From Serripes groenlandicus (lineage: Eukaryota; Mollusca; Bivalvia; Cardiida; Cardiidae): 64,000 nucleotides of DNA. The notes beneath the pieces are model-generated. The model had not been told where the DNA came from and did no database searches. It was given only the letters and a program-made list of their open reading frames with translations. Position 1 is the first letter of the stretch. Every line of letters begins with the position of its first letter. Both the position numbers and the translations under genes were made by a program. Shown piece after piece: positions 26,201-41,200 of the stretch. The stretch lies in NCBI GenBank assembly GCA_031761405.1, contig JASEVX010000010.1, positions 27,146,047-27,210,046 of the forward strand. The letters run 5' to 3'.

Positions 26201-29200
26201 AGGTTTGATGGAGATATATATGTTCTGATAAACTTTCATGAAGATTGGATGCAAAAGGTTCCCTCTAAAGTGTTAACAAGCAAATGTTGACAATGAACGT
26301 CGGTCAAAAGACAATCACAAAAACCGGTGAGCTAAAATTGTGCCAATGGTTTAGAGGAGACTATTGTCAGCTATATTTATTGTTTGACTATCTTGTACAG
26401 CAAAGTGAAACGGTTTGAAAAAATTTGGTAGAGGGTCACTTAAGGAATGTGTATCTGAATTTATTTTGAAATTGGATCAGTGGCTTAGAAGATGTTATTT
26501 AGAACATATCTGAATTCATCTTTGGTGTTCATCTTGTACGGCAAAGCAGAATATTTAGATTTTTTTAAAAGAGGATCACTTAAGGAACTTTTGTGTGAAC
26601 TTATTTTTAAATCAGAAAATTAGTTGATCACAATAGCTTATCTTAAGCACTATGTGCTCAGGTCAGCTAGTTAATCATTAACGTGTTAAATGGTAAGCAA
26701 TCGTTATGAGACTTCGGTAGAGGGCTTATCTATCGAGGCAAACTACATGAGCAAAGATACTAGGTAGAGTAGAATTCAAAAACTTTTTCTAGAATGGCGG
26801 GGAAAAATATAGTTAACCCCCAGAACAATCAACAGTTGATGCCTTCGCAGCAGACATAATTTTAAAACATTGTGGAACACAGAGATATCGTACAAAATGA
26901 GCAAGTTCTCCTAATCACATATCTTTTTAAACTCTATATTTCCAATTGTTGCAGTTTTTCTTCAAATGTTTTCACAGCAGATTCTTTAAAACATAAATTC
27001 AGATAAATGCTTAAACCTTGAGTATGACTTACTTCGGGTCTGGAATGCAATCATCTGAATCATTTGGTCTAAAGTTTCCTTCATCACAACGTTTAATACA
27101 TGTGAAATCTGAAATAAATAAATAATGTGGGTCATGTGGGCTAATATTGCTCACCTGACCTGTATTTTGGCAGCTTAACCTTTCTGAAAAATATCTTCAA
27201 TTCATGGAAGCGGTTAAGAAGAAAACTATTTAAAGGTATTGTCATTTAACACCATCACTAGTGCCTGGCGGCCATTTTAGCATGGACAACTTTTGAAGAG
27301 GGTCACCTCACGAACATAACTGTCACAGTATGTTGAAATCAGACCAGCGCTTTCAGAAATGAAATTTTAAGTTTTGTTATTTGATCCCCCTTCTAATGAA
27401 ATCTGGCAGCCATGTTTTTTTAATCAATATGACGTGAACATATTTTTCTAATTTTAAATATTGAAAGAATATGTTTGACTAAAAGTTGAAAACCTTGCAG
27501 GAAAAGGTTAAATATTGCTCTTGATGTGACAAATATCTATATAAGAGGAACGGTTAACTCTTAAGTCAAAGAATGCCCTGCATAGAACCTTTCCGACATG
27601 CCGATACAATTGCAGCAGACACAATTGGAAAACATTGTTGCGAAAGGAGATATTGCTCATTAAGAAATGTTCTCCTTTTGCCACAGCGAAGCAACTGTTA
27701 ATCATTGTATTTCTATTGTTCTAAGGGAGATAACCCTGTGGCATTATCAATTTATTATTGGGTTATGTTTGCTTGGATAATCTTCAGTGTAGAGGTTGGC
27801 GATGTAAGAAATGTTCTCCTTTTGCCACAGTGTAGCAACTCTATTCATAATTACACTTTCATTTACAGAGATTTTGCACATCTTTTTTCTTCATGTATCG
27901 TGTAAGTTGTTTGCTGCAGAATTATAGCCGTATGTAAGGAAGGTTAAAAATACCTACTTTTGATTGATCTTTCCTCTCCTTCTGGACATGATTTTCTTTT
28001 ATAGCAATGAGTAGCTTCAAAACTGCTTGTACAATAGTAATTTGATATATTACTACAAAACGGAAAGCATCCTGGTAGATAGTTTCGTCTCGCATCACAG
28101 CGACACATTCTGTTTCTATAATATTTCTCTTGAGGGTCATCAAAGGGACATTCTAGAACTCCTTCATTAGTGCAATCTAGTTTTTCCTCCGGACATTGAG
28201 ACATGGTACTTGATAGTTTATCATCAACAGGGTTATACAACCGATTGACATCATCACATTTCCTACAGTAAGCTTCAAATTGATAATCCCAGTCATTGTA
28301 ATCCAATCTGGGTTCTTCTCCTGTAAAAACAGTAAGTTAATTTCAATAAGTATTGTTTCAATATTCTCAAGGATGCCCAAAACATAAACAGTTAACAAGA
28401 TGACAATGGTGGCTTTCGAGCACACAACCTTGTAACCTTCTTTTTCATCTGTTGAAAAATTGTGAACTTTACTTGGGTCACCCTTTCATTAATTGATGTC
28501 TGTTGTTGTGTCAAGATACCTTTTGTAAAGGCATGATGGCTACGAAAATTGAACGTGATCAAGTAAAGACTGTTTCTTTGCACATAGCAATGAAAACATA
28601 AAACCAGTTTACATGGGTAATCAATATGTTCACGGAAATATTTGATATTCTGTTTGTACTCAAAGAAAGTTACAAGGCTGTAAATATTTAACTTATTTTG
28701 ATTATTGATTAGCATGGTTTCGATACATTTGTATATGTGTAGCTGTCTCCTTTTCCTTGGTAAATAACTGCCATACATATGTCCCAATGATCGGTTAACA
28801 TGCCTTTGCATGCTGCATGCGATTTTCATGTGCTAAAGGGGTCAGTGAGAAGAGTACTTTTGTATTTCTGTAAGCAAACCTAAAATACTGGCAGCAATGT
28901 AACAGTTTGTTTACTTATAAGTAGATTTATAACACACCTCTCACCGAAAAAGTAAGAATAAGGAAGTTGAGATGTATTTGTCAATTATATACGGACACTT
29001 CATTTCTTCAAATGTTGTATTTGTTCAGATACTTTTTAAGAGTAAGTATGCTTCTAACCATTTCTCACATAGAACACATCTGCAACAGAATATTGGGCAT
29101 CTGTCTAAATGAAAGTACAAATGATCCTATGAAGTATGATGAATCTGGGTCAAAAGGTTATTGACGTATGGAGTGAAACCATATTTGCCATATACAAGTC

Positions 29201-32200
29201 CCTGTGACCTTGATGTTTGACCTAGTGACTCCAAAACAGGTATCTCGGGCTCAAGGAGTTCAATCAGCCTAATACAATTGAAGATATTGGGACAATATGT
29301 TCTGGTATTGAAGTATTGAGTGGAAACGCATTTAACCTTTAACGGCCCCCATTAACTTAACCTTTGTCCCAGTGATCACAAAACAGTAGGGATCGTATAT
29401 TCAATAAGTCAATCATCCTATGACTCTTGGTCAAAGGGTTCTTGAGGTATTTAGCAGAAACATATTTGACCTTTAACCCTTTGAACGAACATACAACCAA
29501 TCTGACGACTTTGAAATCATTTTGTTAAAACTGTAAAACAAGAGGGCCATAATGGTAAGCTATTACTAGAGTGTTAACAGTATTTTCTTTCAATTAAGCC
29601 TATTGACCTGGTTTCTGACCGGACTAGATATCATCAAAACACTTATTCTGATAAAGTTTCAACAAACTCAAATGTAAACAAGAGGGCCATCATGGCCCTG
29701 GATCCCTCACCAGAATTATGCAATGTGATTTGTCATGCCTACCATGCCTACCACAATAACTTTTTTTTTAAATTTTAACCAGCCAACATGCTTGGGCGAC
29801 CACATTTTCCACCAATTTACATGGCTTGAGGGAATCAGTTAAGGTGGAATTATTTGAAATATCGTCATTTTTTACGTCAACATTTTACGACAATGATAGT
29901 ATGGTTAAAGAAATCACCATTACTTTCTCATTCCAATTTGTATTCAAATAAAAAACCTGCATGATTGCATAATTTCCATACATCTGTCATGACAATCAAT
30001 GTAACATAAGGCGACTTAAAATGGAAATTATTATCTCTAATTCATTTAAAGTTCACCCAAGAGATTTTTCAAAAAATAATATATAACTTAAAACACCTAT
30101 TCGTCTACGTTTTGCCAAACTTACAGGAAAATCTATGGAGCCGATATTTAAATAAATCAAAATGCCGTTAAACCTCTTTCGCGCATCGTAATGTACACTA
30201 AGGAATTAAACCTTGAGATGTATACAGGGTAATTAAAATGAGCACTCCTTTTTTATCTTATAATCATCAATTTCATTCTAAACCTAATGAATACTGATCG
30301 GTTGTAAATAGGTCATAAATAATTTAACAAACAAGAATGCCAAGATGGCACTAAATCGATCACCTGAATGATAGTAAATTAGTAGCAAATATTTAACTGC
30401 AAATATCTAGGAAAATTTGATCAGAGTGCAAATGAAACTGCAAGGAGTGGACACTGTTAAAGAAATAGCTAATCAGAAAAGGCCATTTGTATCTAGAAAT
30501 CTAACAAGAAATTTAATCAGAATGGAATTATAAAGTTTTGTCATTTTGCGCCTTTCCTGATGCCGCTTTGCTGCCTTACTTTTCAACAAAATCAATATGG
30601 CTTGAACAGTTTTTTAGGGGGTCACCTAAGGAACATCTCTACTAAAGTATCTTGGAATCGGACAAGCGGATTATGGAGGAAAGGGATTTTAATGCCGGGT
30701 ATTTTTCTCACTTTCTGATGCCGCAGCAATCAAAGTTCTACACAGAATGTTAGTTTTTGAACAATTTTGAAAGAGGACCAACAAAGGAACATTATTGACC
30801 AAGATATTATTAAGATAAACATTCTGACTAAAAGTCGAACAAGGGCCATAATTTGAACTAAATTCATAAAAGAGTTATCTAACTTGACTGTCTGACACCC
30901 CTGAAGACATGAATGAAGTATTAGTGGTTACAAGTAGCTTGCATGCAAAACTTTAACCAACATTTCTAAGTAAACAAGAGGGCCAAGATGGCCCTAAATC
31001 GATCACCTGAATGATAATTAAAAGCAAATATTTAACTGCAAATATCTCTGAAAATTTGATCAGGAGTTCAAATGAAACTGCAAGTAGTGGACACTCAGTA
31101 GAAGCCATTTCTATCTTGAAATCTAACAAGAACTTTAATAAGAATGGAATCATAAAGATTTGTCATTTTGCACCTTTCCTGATGCCGCTTTGCTGCCCTG
31201 TTTGTCAACGACATCAAAATAGCTTGAACAGTTTTTGTAGAGTCACCCAAAGAACATTTCTGCCCAATTATCTTGGAATCTGACAAATGGATTATGGAGA
31301 TGGAGGTTTTTAAAGTTTGGGTATTTTTCTTAATTTCTGATGCCGCAGCAACAAAAGTTCTACATAGAATGCAAGTCTTTGAACAATTTCGAAAGTGGAC
31401 AATCAAAGGAACATTCCTGTGAAGTAACGTTGAAATTGGTCGAGTGGAATGGTAGGAGTTGACATTTGAAGCTAAAAGTTCAATTTACCCCTTTTGTGAT
31501 GACAAGAGGTTGCTATGATTTTGTGAACAAATAAAGTAGAGGATCACTGAAGTAAGATTCTTATTCAATTTCCTAAATATCAGACAAGAACTTAAAAAAA
31601 TGGAATTTCCAAATTTGTCATTTTGCCTCTTTCTGATGCCTTCTGAATTACAAGGTTTTTTCAACCATACAGTATGCCTTGAACAATCTTTGTAGAGGCT
31701 CACCCAAGGAACATTTCTACCAAACTATATTGTAATCTGACATTCAGATTCAGAGGAGACGATTTTTAAAGTTTGGACATCTTGCCACCTTTCTGATACC
31801 GTAGCAACCCTGGCGGCCATGTTTTTCAACGGATCGGACATATTTGAACAATCTTGGTAGAGGGTGCCCCAAGGAACATTTGTTCAAAATAATTTTCAAA
31901 TCGGGCTAATACTTTTGGACAAGAAGATTTTTAAAGTTTTAACAATGCACATATAAGGAAAACAAGCTTCGCCCTCTGGCGGCTATGTTTTTTCAACAGA
32001 TCGGAAATATTTGAACAATCTTGGTAAAGGGTGCCCCAAGGAACATTTGTGCAAAATAATTTTCAAATGCACATACAATGCACATACAATTTCCGCCCCC
32101 TGGCGGCCATGTTTTTCAACGGATGAGAAATATTTGAACAATGTTGGTAAAAGGTACCCCAAGGAATATTTGTGCAAAATAATTTTCAAATCGGGCCAGT

Positions 32201-35200
32201 ACTTTTGGACACGATGATTCTTAAAGTTCTGGCAATTTTCCCCTTTTCTGATGCCGCTGCAACCAAAGTTCTCGATGGAATTTAAATCTTTAGACTCTAG
32301 GTGATCTAAAAAGGACTAACATTCGCATTATATGCTGGAAATATTTATCAAACTAGGTTGTTTATATAGGTGTGATAGTAAGGAAGTGTTGTATTAAGTT
32401 TAAATGCAATGCATCAAGTAGTTACTAGAATATGGACTCTTAATGTCGTTGCACGCAAAACTTTAACCAGAATTTCTAAGTGCAAAAAGGGCTACAATTT
32501 GCATTATATGCTGGAAAGGGTTATCAAACTTAATTGTTTATATAGGTGTGATGGTCGGGAAGAATTGTATAAAGTTTCAATGCAATGCATCAACTAATTA
32601 CTAGGATATGGACTCTTAATGTCGTTCCCGCAAAACTTTAACCTGAATGTCTAAGTCAAAAAAGGGCAATAACTTGCAGTAAATGCATGATAGAGTTATC
32701 TTATTTAATAATATACATAGGTGGGCTGGTTGGAAAGCGTTGTATAAAGTTTCAATGCAATGCATCAGGTAAATACAGAGATATGGACTCTTTATGTAGT
32801 TGCACGCAAAAATTTAAACAGAATTTCTAATTCCAAAAAGGGGCATAATTGTGTCAAAATCTGATAAAGAGTATTGGGCCTTGTCCTGCAAGGTCATTTG
32901 ATGATGTCCAATAAGTGTGTGAAGTTTCAAAGCAATAGCATTTGCCGTTTTTGAGAAAAAGCCTTGCATGCAAAACTTTAACCAAAGTTGCAACGCCGAC
33001 GCTGACGTGACTTCGAATGGTCGAGCTAAGAATGCGACTTTTAGAGTGTTGACAAGATTAATTTGGGCCTTGTGATCTAGTTTTTGACCATACATGATCC
33101 ATATTCAAACTTGGCCTACATATCATCAAGACAAATATTCTGTCGAAGTTTCAAAATGTTTAAATTAAAAATGCAGCCTCCAGTGTTAATAAGATTTTCC
33201 TTTAACTTGACCTAGTGACCTAGTTTTTGACCCAATATGACCCATTTTTAAATTTGGCCTAAAAATCATTTAGACAAACATTCTGATAATTGTTCAAACT
33301 GCTGAAGAAAGAAGTGCGGCCTCAAGAGTTTTAAAAAGATTTTCCATCAATTTGGCCTAGTGACCTAGTTTTATAGTCAATATAGCCCATATTTAAACCT
33401 GGCGTAGATATCATTAAAACAAACATTCTTACAAAATGTTAAGCTGCTGCAAATAATGCGGCCTTTAGATGATTAACAAGATTTTCCTTTGATTTGGCCT
33501 AGTGATCTACTTTTTGACCAGACAAGACCCATATTCAAACTTGGCCTACAAATCATCAAGTTGAAAAGATGCGGCCTCTAGAGTGTTAACAAGATTTTCC
33601 TTATATTTGACCTTGTAACCTAGTTTTTGACCTACATGACCCAGGTTCGAACTTTGCCAAGATTAAATGAAAATGTCTGTTCTGATAAAACTTTCATGAA
33701 GATATGATGTAAAATGTTGCCTGTAGAGTGTTAAAATGTTATTATTGACGATGGACGAAGCAGGACGGACCGATGACGGACACAATGTGATCACAATAGC
33801 TCACATTGAGCACGTTGTGCACAAGTGAGCCTAATCTGCATAAATAAGTATACAATTATTTAAATAGACTTGAAAACATTTTGGCAAAAGGAGCAATTGC
33901 TTGTTTTTAAAAGTCTGATGCAGAGGCGTCAGAAAGCATCTGCATGTTGGAAAGGGGTTAAGTCATTGTGACCTTGGGTTTTGAACCAGCGACCCCGCCC
34001 ATCCAAATAGAGATCAAATACTCTATTAGACCAATCGTCCTTTGAAGTGGAACTTCTTTTTTTGAGCAGAAAGCAAAGTTTGAGAGACTGACGGACAGAC
34101 TAACAAACCGACTAACCCATGGACTGGGCAAAGTGTCCAAGAGGGTGGACAAAATCACCATATAAAACATGTATTATATTTAATTCGTGATTAACTCCCC
34201 TTTTTAAAATACACCAAATCGTCAGCAAACAATTTTGAAGCATCTTGGCAAAGATATGGAAAATCACTGTAAATGAAATAGCAATTATTGAATAAAATTG
34301 AAAACATTGCAGCAAAAGGAGAAATTGCTCATAATTAGAAATCTCTTTTTGCCACAATGCTTTTAAAATGTGTCTGTTGCGGAGGCGTCAATCGACCCCT
34401 ACATTATAAAGACGATTTCTTTGAATACCAACAACATAGTGTTTGGTTGAGTAATAAGATATATCGTAGAAAAAGTCAGAACTCCACCTTATTTAGTCCT
34501 CTGTATTTTCCTTACCTAATAGACAATGTTTTTCTACTGCACAGACTTTGATGAATTTATTTGATTTTAATTCTTTAGCACAATGGAAAACAAGGCCATT
34601 ACGGCACTTCATTTCAAGCTCCATTCTCCTCCAGATTTGGGAACCATATATTGGACACTTAACTTCATCCTGAATGGTACCCTTGTACATTGGTTCTGCC
34701 TGAAATATATATAAACAGTTTGCGTTAACCTTTCCCATATACAATATATCTGAAACAGCAATTTCAAAAACATTTTGAGATTTGGAATCTCAGTCATCAG
34801 AATATAATTATTAAATACAGCTGAAATAAGTGTGACAAGTGGAGAAAACAATAATTTCTTGCTTTGCTAAAATGACACAGAAACATAGGAAAAGAAGAAG
34901 TTGCTCGGTTGAGCTTTGCTCTTTTTCCCCAAATGTTTTTATCAAAAGTCTAGTGCTGCAAATGAATCAAATGGGATGTGTATCAAGGTAACCTTTCTAT
35001 TGCTGAATTTTTAAAATGTACTTGTCCAGCTGTTCAGTCAATTTTAGAAGTATAAAATTGAAAATGTTGAGTTGAATGAGCAGCAAACAATATAGAGCTT
35101 GACGCAGAGATTGAAATATGCTCTGTCAGACAAGAAGTAGTCATGGTGCATCTTCCAACAACATTGTCATGATATATCTGTCATTTAATTGATAGATTGA

Positions 35201-38200
35201 AGTTCACAGCCTTACTCAGATTAGTCTCAGCACGAGACAAATATTATTTTATTTATATCTCATCGACCAATTAACCCTTTCCTACATATCGAACACCTCT
35301 GAAGCAAACAACTTATGAAAACAATGTGGCAGAGGATGACCTCCGTGAAGTTCATTCCCTATTCCTTATTCCTATTCAAATGTGAAGTTGATTACTTGTT
35401 CCTTGTTCCTTATTCCTTATTCGAATGTAAAGTTGGTTACTTGTTCCTTGTTCCTTATTCAAATCTGAAAGTGGTTTTATGTTCCTTGTTCCTTTGTTGT
35501 TGCTTAATTAGATTTGATCTAAGGTACTGCATTTGTTGACGTTGCCAACAACACTGTTGATGATGTTGTTGTTGTTGTAGATGATGAGAGAGACCCATTG
35601 GAACATTTTAAATAACCTGTTACTTATTCAAAATCTGGTTACTTATTCGGCCTTTTTCAAGAACAGATGACTTTGCTATCACAAATATCATTCCAATTGC
35701 ATATGTTGATGTTGCAAACCACAATTGTGATATTGTTGTTGTTGTAGATGCTGCCGGAGACCCCCATTAGTACATTTCAAATCACCTGTTACTTATTCAA
35801 AAAACCTGTTAATTATTCGTTACTTATTCAGAAAATCAATTCAAATTGCATACGTTGATATTGCCAACAGCAAATGGGATGTTGTTGTTGTTGTAGATGC
35901 TGACGGAGATCTATACGTACCTTTAAAATGACCTGTTACTTATTCAAAAACCCTGTTACTTATTCGGCTGTTTTCATTCAAAGAAGCCTTTTCTATCCAA
36001 AATATTACTGAAACTGCATATACTGATGTTGAAAACCATAATGTTGATGCTGTTGTTGCTGTTGGTGATAACAGAAACCAATTGGTACATTTTAAATCAC
36101 CTGTTACTTATTCAAAAACCTGTTACTTATTCAAAAACCTGTTACTTATTCAAAAACCTGTTACTTATTCAAAAACCTGTTACTTATTCGACCGTGTTCA
36201 AGAAAAGAAGCCATTGCTGTCCCAAATATCTTTCAAAATACATTTGTTTATGTTATGTTGCAAGCAACAATATTGAGGTTGTTGTTGTTGTTGTTGTTGT
36301 TGTTGTAAATTATAAAAGTGAGCCATTGGTACATATTAAATCACCTGTTACTTATTCAAAAAGCTGTTACTTATTCGGCCCTTCCCTGTTCCTTGTTCCT
36401 TATTCCTTTTCGAATGTGAAGTTGGTTACTTGTTCCTTGTTCCTTATTCAAATGTAAAGTTGGTTATATGTTCCTTGTTCCTTTGTTGTTGCTTAATCAG
36501 ATTTGATCTAAGGTACTGCATATGTTGATGTTGCTAACAACACTGTTGATGATGTTGTTGTTGTTGTAGATGATGAGAGAGACCCATTGGAACATTTTAA
36601 ATAACCTGTTACTTATTCAAAATCTGGTTACTTATTCGGCCTTTTTCTGGAAAAGATGACTTTGCTATCACAAATATCATTCCAATTGCATATGTTGATG
36701 TTGCAAACCACAATTTTGATATTGTTGTTGTTGTAGATGCTGCCGGAGACCCATTAGTACATTTCAAATCACCTGTTACTTATTCAAAAAACCTGTTACT
36801 TATTCGTTACTTATTCGGAAAATCAATTCAAACTGCATACATTAATGTTGGCAACAGAAAATGTGATGTTGTTGTTGTAGATGCTGACGAAGATCTATGA
36901 GAATCTTTAAAATGACCTGTTACTTATTCAAAAACCCTGTTACTTATTCGGACGTTTTCATTAAAATAAGACTTTTCTATCCAAAACATTACTTAAACTG
37001 CATATACTGATGTTAAAAATCACAATGTTGATGATGTTGTTCCTGTAGATGATAACATAATCCAATTGGTACATTTTAAATCACATGTTACTTATTCAAA
37101 AACCTGTTACTTATTCGACCGTGTTCAAGAAAAGAAGCCTTTGCTGTCCCAAGTATCTTTCAAAAAGCATTTGTTTATGTTGCCAGCAACAATATTGAGG
37201 TTGTTGTTGTTGTAAATTATGAAAGTGAGCCATTGGTACATATTAAATCACCTGTTACTTATTCAAAAACCTGTTACTTATTCGGCCGTTCCCTGTTCAT
37301 TGTTTCTCATTCCTTATTGGAATGTTAAGTTGGTTACTTGTTCCTTGTTCCTTATTCAAATGTAAAGTTGGTTATATGTTCCTTGATCCTTTTTTGTTGT
37401 TTAATCAGGTTTTTGAATAAGTGACAGGTGATTTAAAATGTACCAATTGGTTTATGTTGTCATCTACAGCAACAACAGCATCAAGATTGTGATTTTTTAA
37501 CATCAACAAATGCAGTTTAATTAATGTTTTGGATAGAAAAGGCTTCTTTTAATGAAAACGGCCGAATAAGTAACAGGGTTTTCGAATAAGTAACAGGTCA
37601 TTTTAAAGGTACGTATAGATCTCCGTCAGCATCTACAACAACCACAACATCCCATTTGCTGTTGGCAATATCAACGTATGCAGTTTGAATTGATTTTCTG
37701 AATAAGTAACGAATAAGTAACAGGTTTTTTGAATAAGTAACAGGTGATTTGAAATGTTCTTATGGGTCTATGGCAGCATCTACAACAACAACAATACCAC
37801 ATATCTGGTTTGCAATATCAACATATGCATTTGGAATGATATTTGTGATAGGAGAGGCATCCTTTCTTGAAAATGGCCGAATAAGTAACCAGATTTTGAA
37901 TAAGTAACAGGTTATTTAAAATGTTCCAATGGGTCTCTCTGTAAGTTTGACTTTGAGATTGCTTGTACTGCTGGCCGTGTTATTGACGATGGGTGGGGGT
38001 GTAGAACCTAACCCAGGACCGCCGCGAAAGGCTAGACAGAGCACGCTACCTTTTAGTGAGGCAACCGCTTCAGTGGCTCCAACAGCCTCACCAGACCCCA
38101 CACGAACCACACCGATACAGGAGAGAAAGGGGAAGGGTGATAGAGATAGTGATATAATGGACTTTCTACGTGGAATGAAATCGGAGGTAAGAATGGACTT

Positions 38201-41200
38201 GTCCTCTATAGACACGAAAATTGATGACATTAATAAAGCAGTTGAAAATTTGACAAGGCAAAATGAACAATTGAAGATAGAGAATACAGAAATGAGAACT
38301 GAGATATGTTCGTTAAAAGACCAAATCGATAGAGTTGAAGGTTTCTCAAGGAGAAATAATTTACGTTTCAATGGCATAGACGGAGAGAGGAATGAAGATT
38401 GGGAAGTGACAGAAAGTAAAGTGAGAACTTTTATATGCAATGAAATGTCTATGCCCAGCCACACAGATGTTGAAATTGAGAGAGCTCATAGAGTTGGGGA
38501 TCGAACCAGAGGCAAGTGTCCAATTATAGTGAAATTTACTAAATTCAAAGATAAAGAAGCACTTTTGAAAAAGGCCAAACAAACACTCAGGAAAGAGGAT
38601 GGTTATTTTGTACAAGAGGACTATACAGAGCGTGTTAGATTACATAGACGTGAATTAGGTAAAAAATTAATAGAAGCTCGTGAAAACGACCAATTTGCAG
38701 TCATGAATTTCGATAAACTCATTATTGAGAATAGTGTTTACAGATACAACGAGGGAACAAAGGGTATTGTACGCGTTGGAGCAGTGCGAGGTCATTCACG
38801 TGCAAAAGGACACTTACAGACGGAGACGATGCGCGGCATTCAGAATGGGGACAGAGCCCAATCAACGCAAGATAAACACGTTGAGTCGCCGAGGAGTGGG
38901 GCATCTAACGAGGGAAATGAACTTCATGATACATAGGACTTAGGCCGACGCCCATCTGTGAAATATACACTTGAATATAACATTTTGACCTGGAATATAT
39001 GTGGGTTAAAAAAACATAAATATAATTATTCCTTACTCAATTATCTAAAAACATTCGATATAATTGGTTTGGTAGAAACGTGGAATGATTCTAAGGGCGA
39101 TTTTGACTTACTGTTTGAATCTCACAAGTGTTTTGATGCTGTTAGAACTAAAAAACCTTACTCAATCCGTAATAGCGGTGGAGTTTCAGTTTATATACGT
39201 AATGACTTGATCGAAGCGGGCTCTATCACACGTATATGTAGTGATTTGAATGACAGTGTAGTTTTGTATTGGAAAAGTAGCATATTTGAAAATGTAAATG
39301 ATATTATATTGTATGTAACTTATGTTTCACCTGAAGGGTCATCTTTGTACAACAATTTACTGAATATTAATGGCATATCAATATTAGAAGAAAATTTGTC
39401 AGTTATTAAAATGCAATATCCTGATTGTTATATTTATCTAGCGGGGGATCTAAATGCACGCACGAAAGATTTCATGGACTATATACCCCAGGACTCATTA
39501 AACTAAATATACAATACTGAAGTAGATTACATCTCCGACTCCTTCGAGATGCCTCGGTGTAATACAGATTCTCTTGTATACAATAAATTCGGTAGATCCC
39601 TAGTAGATCTTTGCTGTTTACATGATGTACACATTTTAAATGGTCGTTTATTTGATGACACGGAGGGTAACTACACATGCGTTGCTAATCGAGGTAAAAG
39701 CGTGGTGGATTACCACATAGCATCTTCACAGTTATTCCCCTTTATAAAGTACTTTGGCGTAGTCGATCGAGACGAGTCGGATCATTTCCCAGTAAACTCT
39801 GTTTTAAAATTTAGAATGAGGGCGATAGATTCAAATGAGGAAAATATGCGGAATAGTTATAATTTTATCAAGTTTGATAAATATAAATGGAATGTAAACC
39901 ACAAAGAAATATTTTTCGCAGAGTTTCATAAATCATTTAGAGACATGCATGCAGCGGTGTCTCAGAGTGTTACATCCGATATAGACACTTCCATTAAATC
40001 TATCATTCATTTATATAAATCATCAGCAAAAATGATGCCAGTTAGCGAACGTAATTATCAACGCTCTCATAATGAACCGTGGTGGGACACACAATGTATA
40101 GAAGCAAAACGTGAAAAATACTTCATGTTGAGACGTTTCCGCAAAACAAACAGAGACTGTGATTTTGATAATTATATATCGAAAAAAAGGTTATTTAAAA
40201 GAATCTGTGAAATTAAAAAGTACAAGTATCAACAGTCTATGAGACTAAAGCTCTGTAGTTGTATTAATGACTCGAAGTCATTCTGGAAATTACTTAAGTC
40301 AGATAAAAGTTTTAAAAAGTCTAACATTGATATAACAAATGCAGATTTACAAATGTGGTATGATTATTTCGGTGAGTTGTTGTACAAAAATGACCAGCCT
40401 ATTATAGTACATAGTGATTATGATGGTACATACATAAACGATGAGTATGAATTTATATTGAATTCACCTATAGATGCGAATGAAATTGAACAATGTATAC
40501 GCAGTCTAAAGTCTGGTAAGGCGGAAGGTACAGATGGAATTGGGGCTGAATTTTATAAAAATACATGTGAAATGATATGCCCAGTCTTACATTTAGTATT
40601 TAATGAAATTTTTCAAACAGGACATTTTCCTAGAGCATGGGGAGAAAGCATAGTGGTTCCTATTCATAAATCCGGTCCCACAGAAAATCCCTCTAACTAC
40701 AGAGGTATATCACTTGTAAACGTAATGTACAAGATATATTCTAGTATTATTAATAAAAGATTGTACAAATGGGCTGAAACTTTTAACAAAATAGACGAGT
40801 CACAGGCAGGTTTTAGGGCGGGATACTCTTCAGTCGACAATGTTTTTACCCTTATGGGTATTGTACAAAAGTATATTTCTAAACCGGGTGGTAGATGTTA
40901 TGTTCTTTATATAGATTTTCAAAAGGCATTTGATTCTATTTTACACGATAAACTGTTTACATGTCTCTCAAAAAATGGAATTAACGGCAACATGCTAAGT
41001 ACTCTTATAGCTATGTACTCCGATCTTAAATCTTTTATACGTATTGGGAATAAGAACACACAACCTGTAATAAGTAACGTGGGTACAAAGCAAGGCGATC
41101 AGTGTAGTCCAATACTGTTTAGTTTATTCATAAATGATTTAGTATCATTTCTTAGAAATAAAGGAATCTCTGGAATATCTATGAGTCCAGACATACCTGA

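Noticed and set aside
28392..28829. 145-codon minus ORF next to exon 3
   Set aside because: No splice phase, motif or composition supports it; exon 3 uses a different frame.
36026..36457. 143-codon plus ORF (and similar ORFs in 42.6-46.7 kb)
   Set aside because: They are translations of the foldback tandem units (repeated 'LLLIQKPVTYS' type peptides on both strands), not genes.
37916..38464. 182-codon minus ORF
   Set aside because: Antisense shadow of LINE ORF1.
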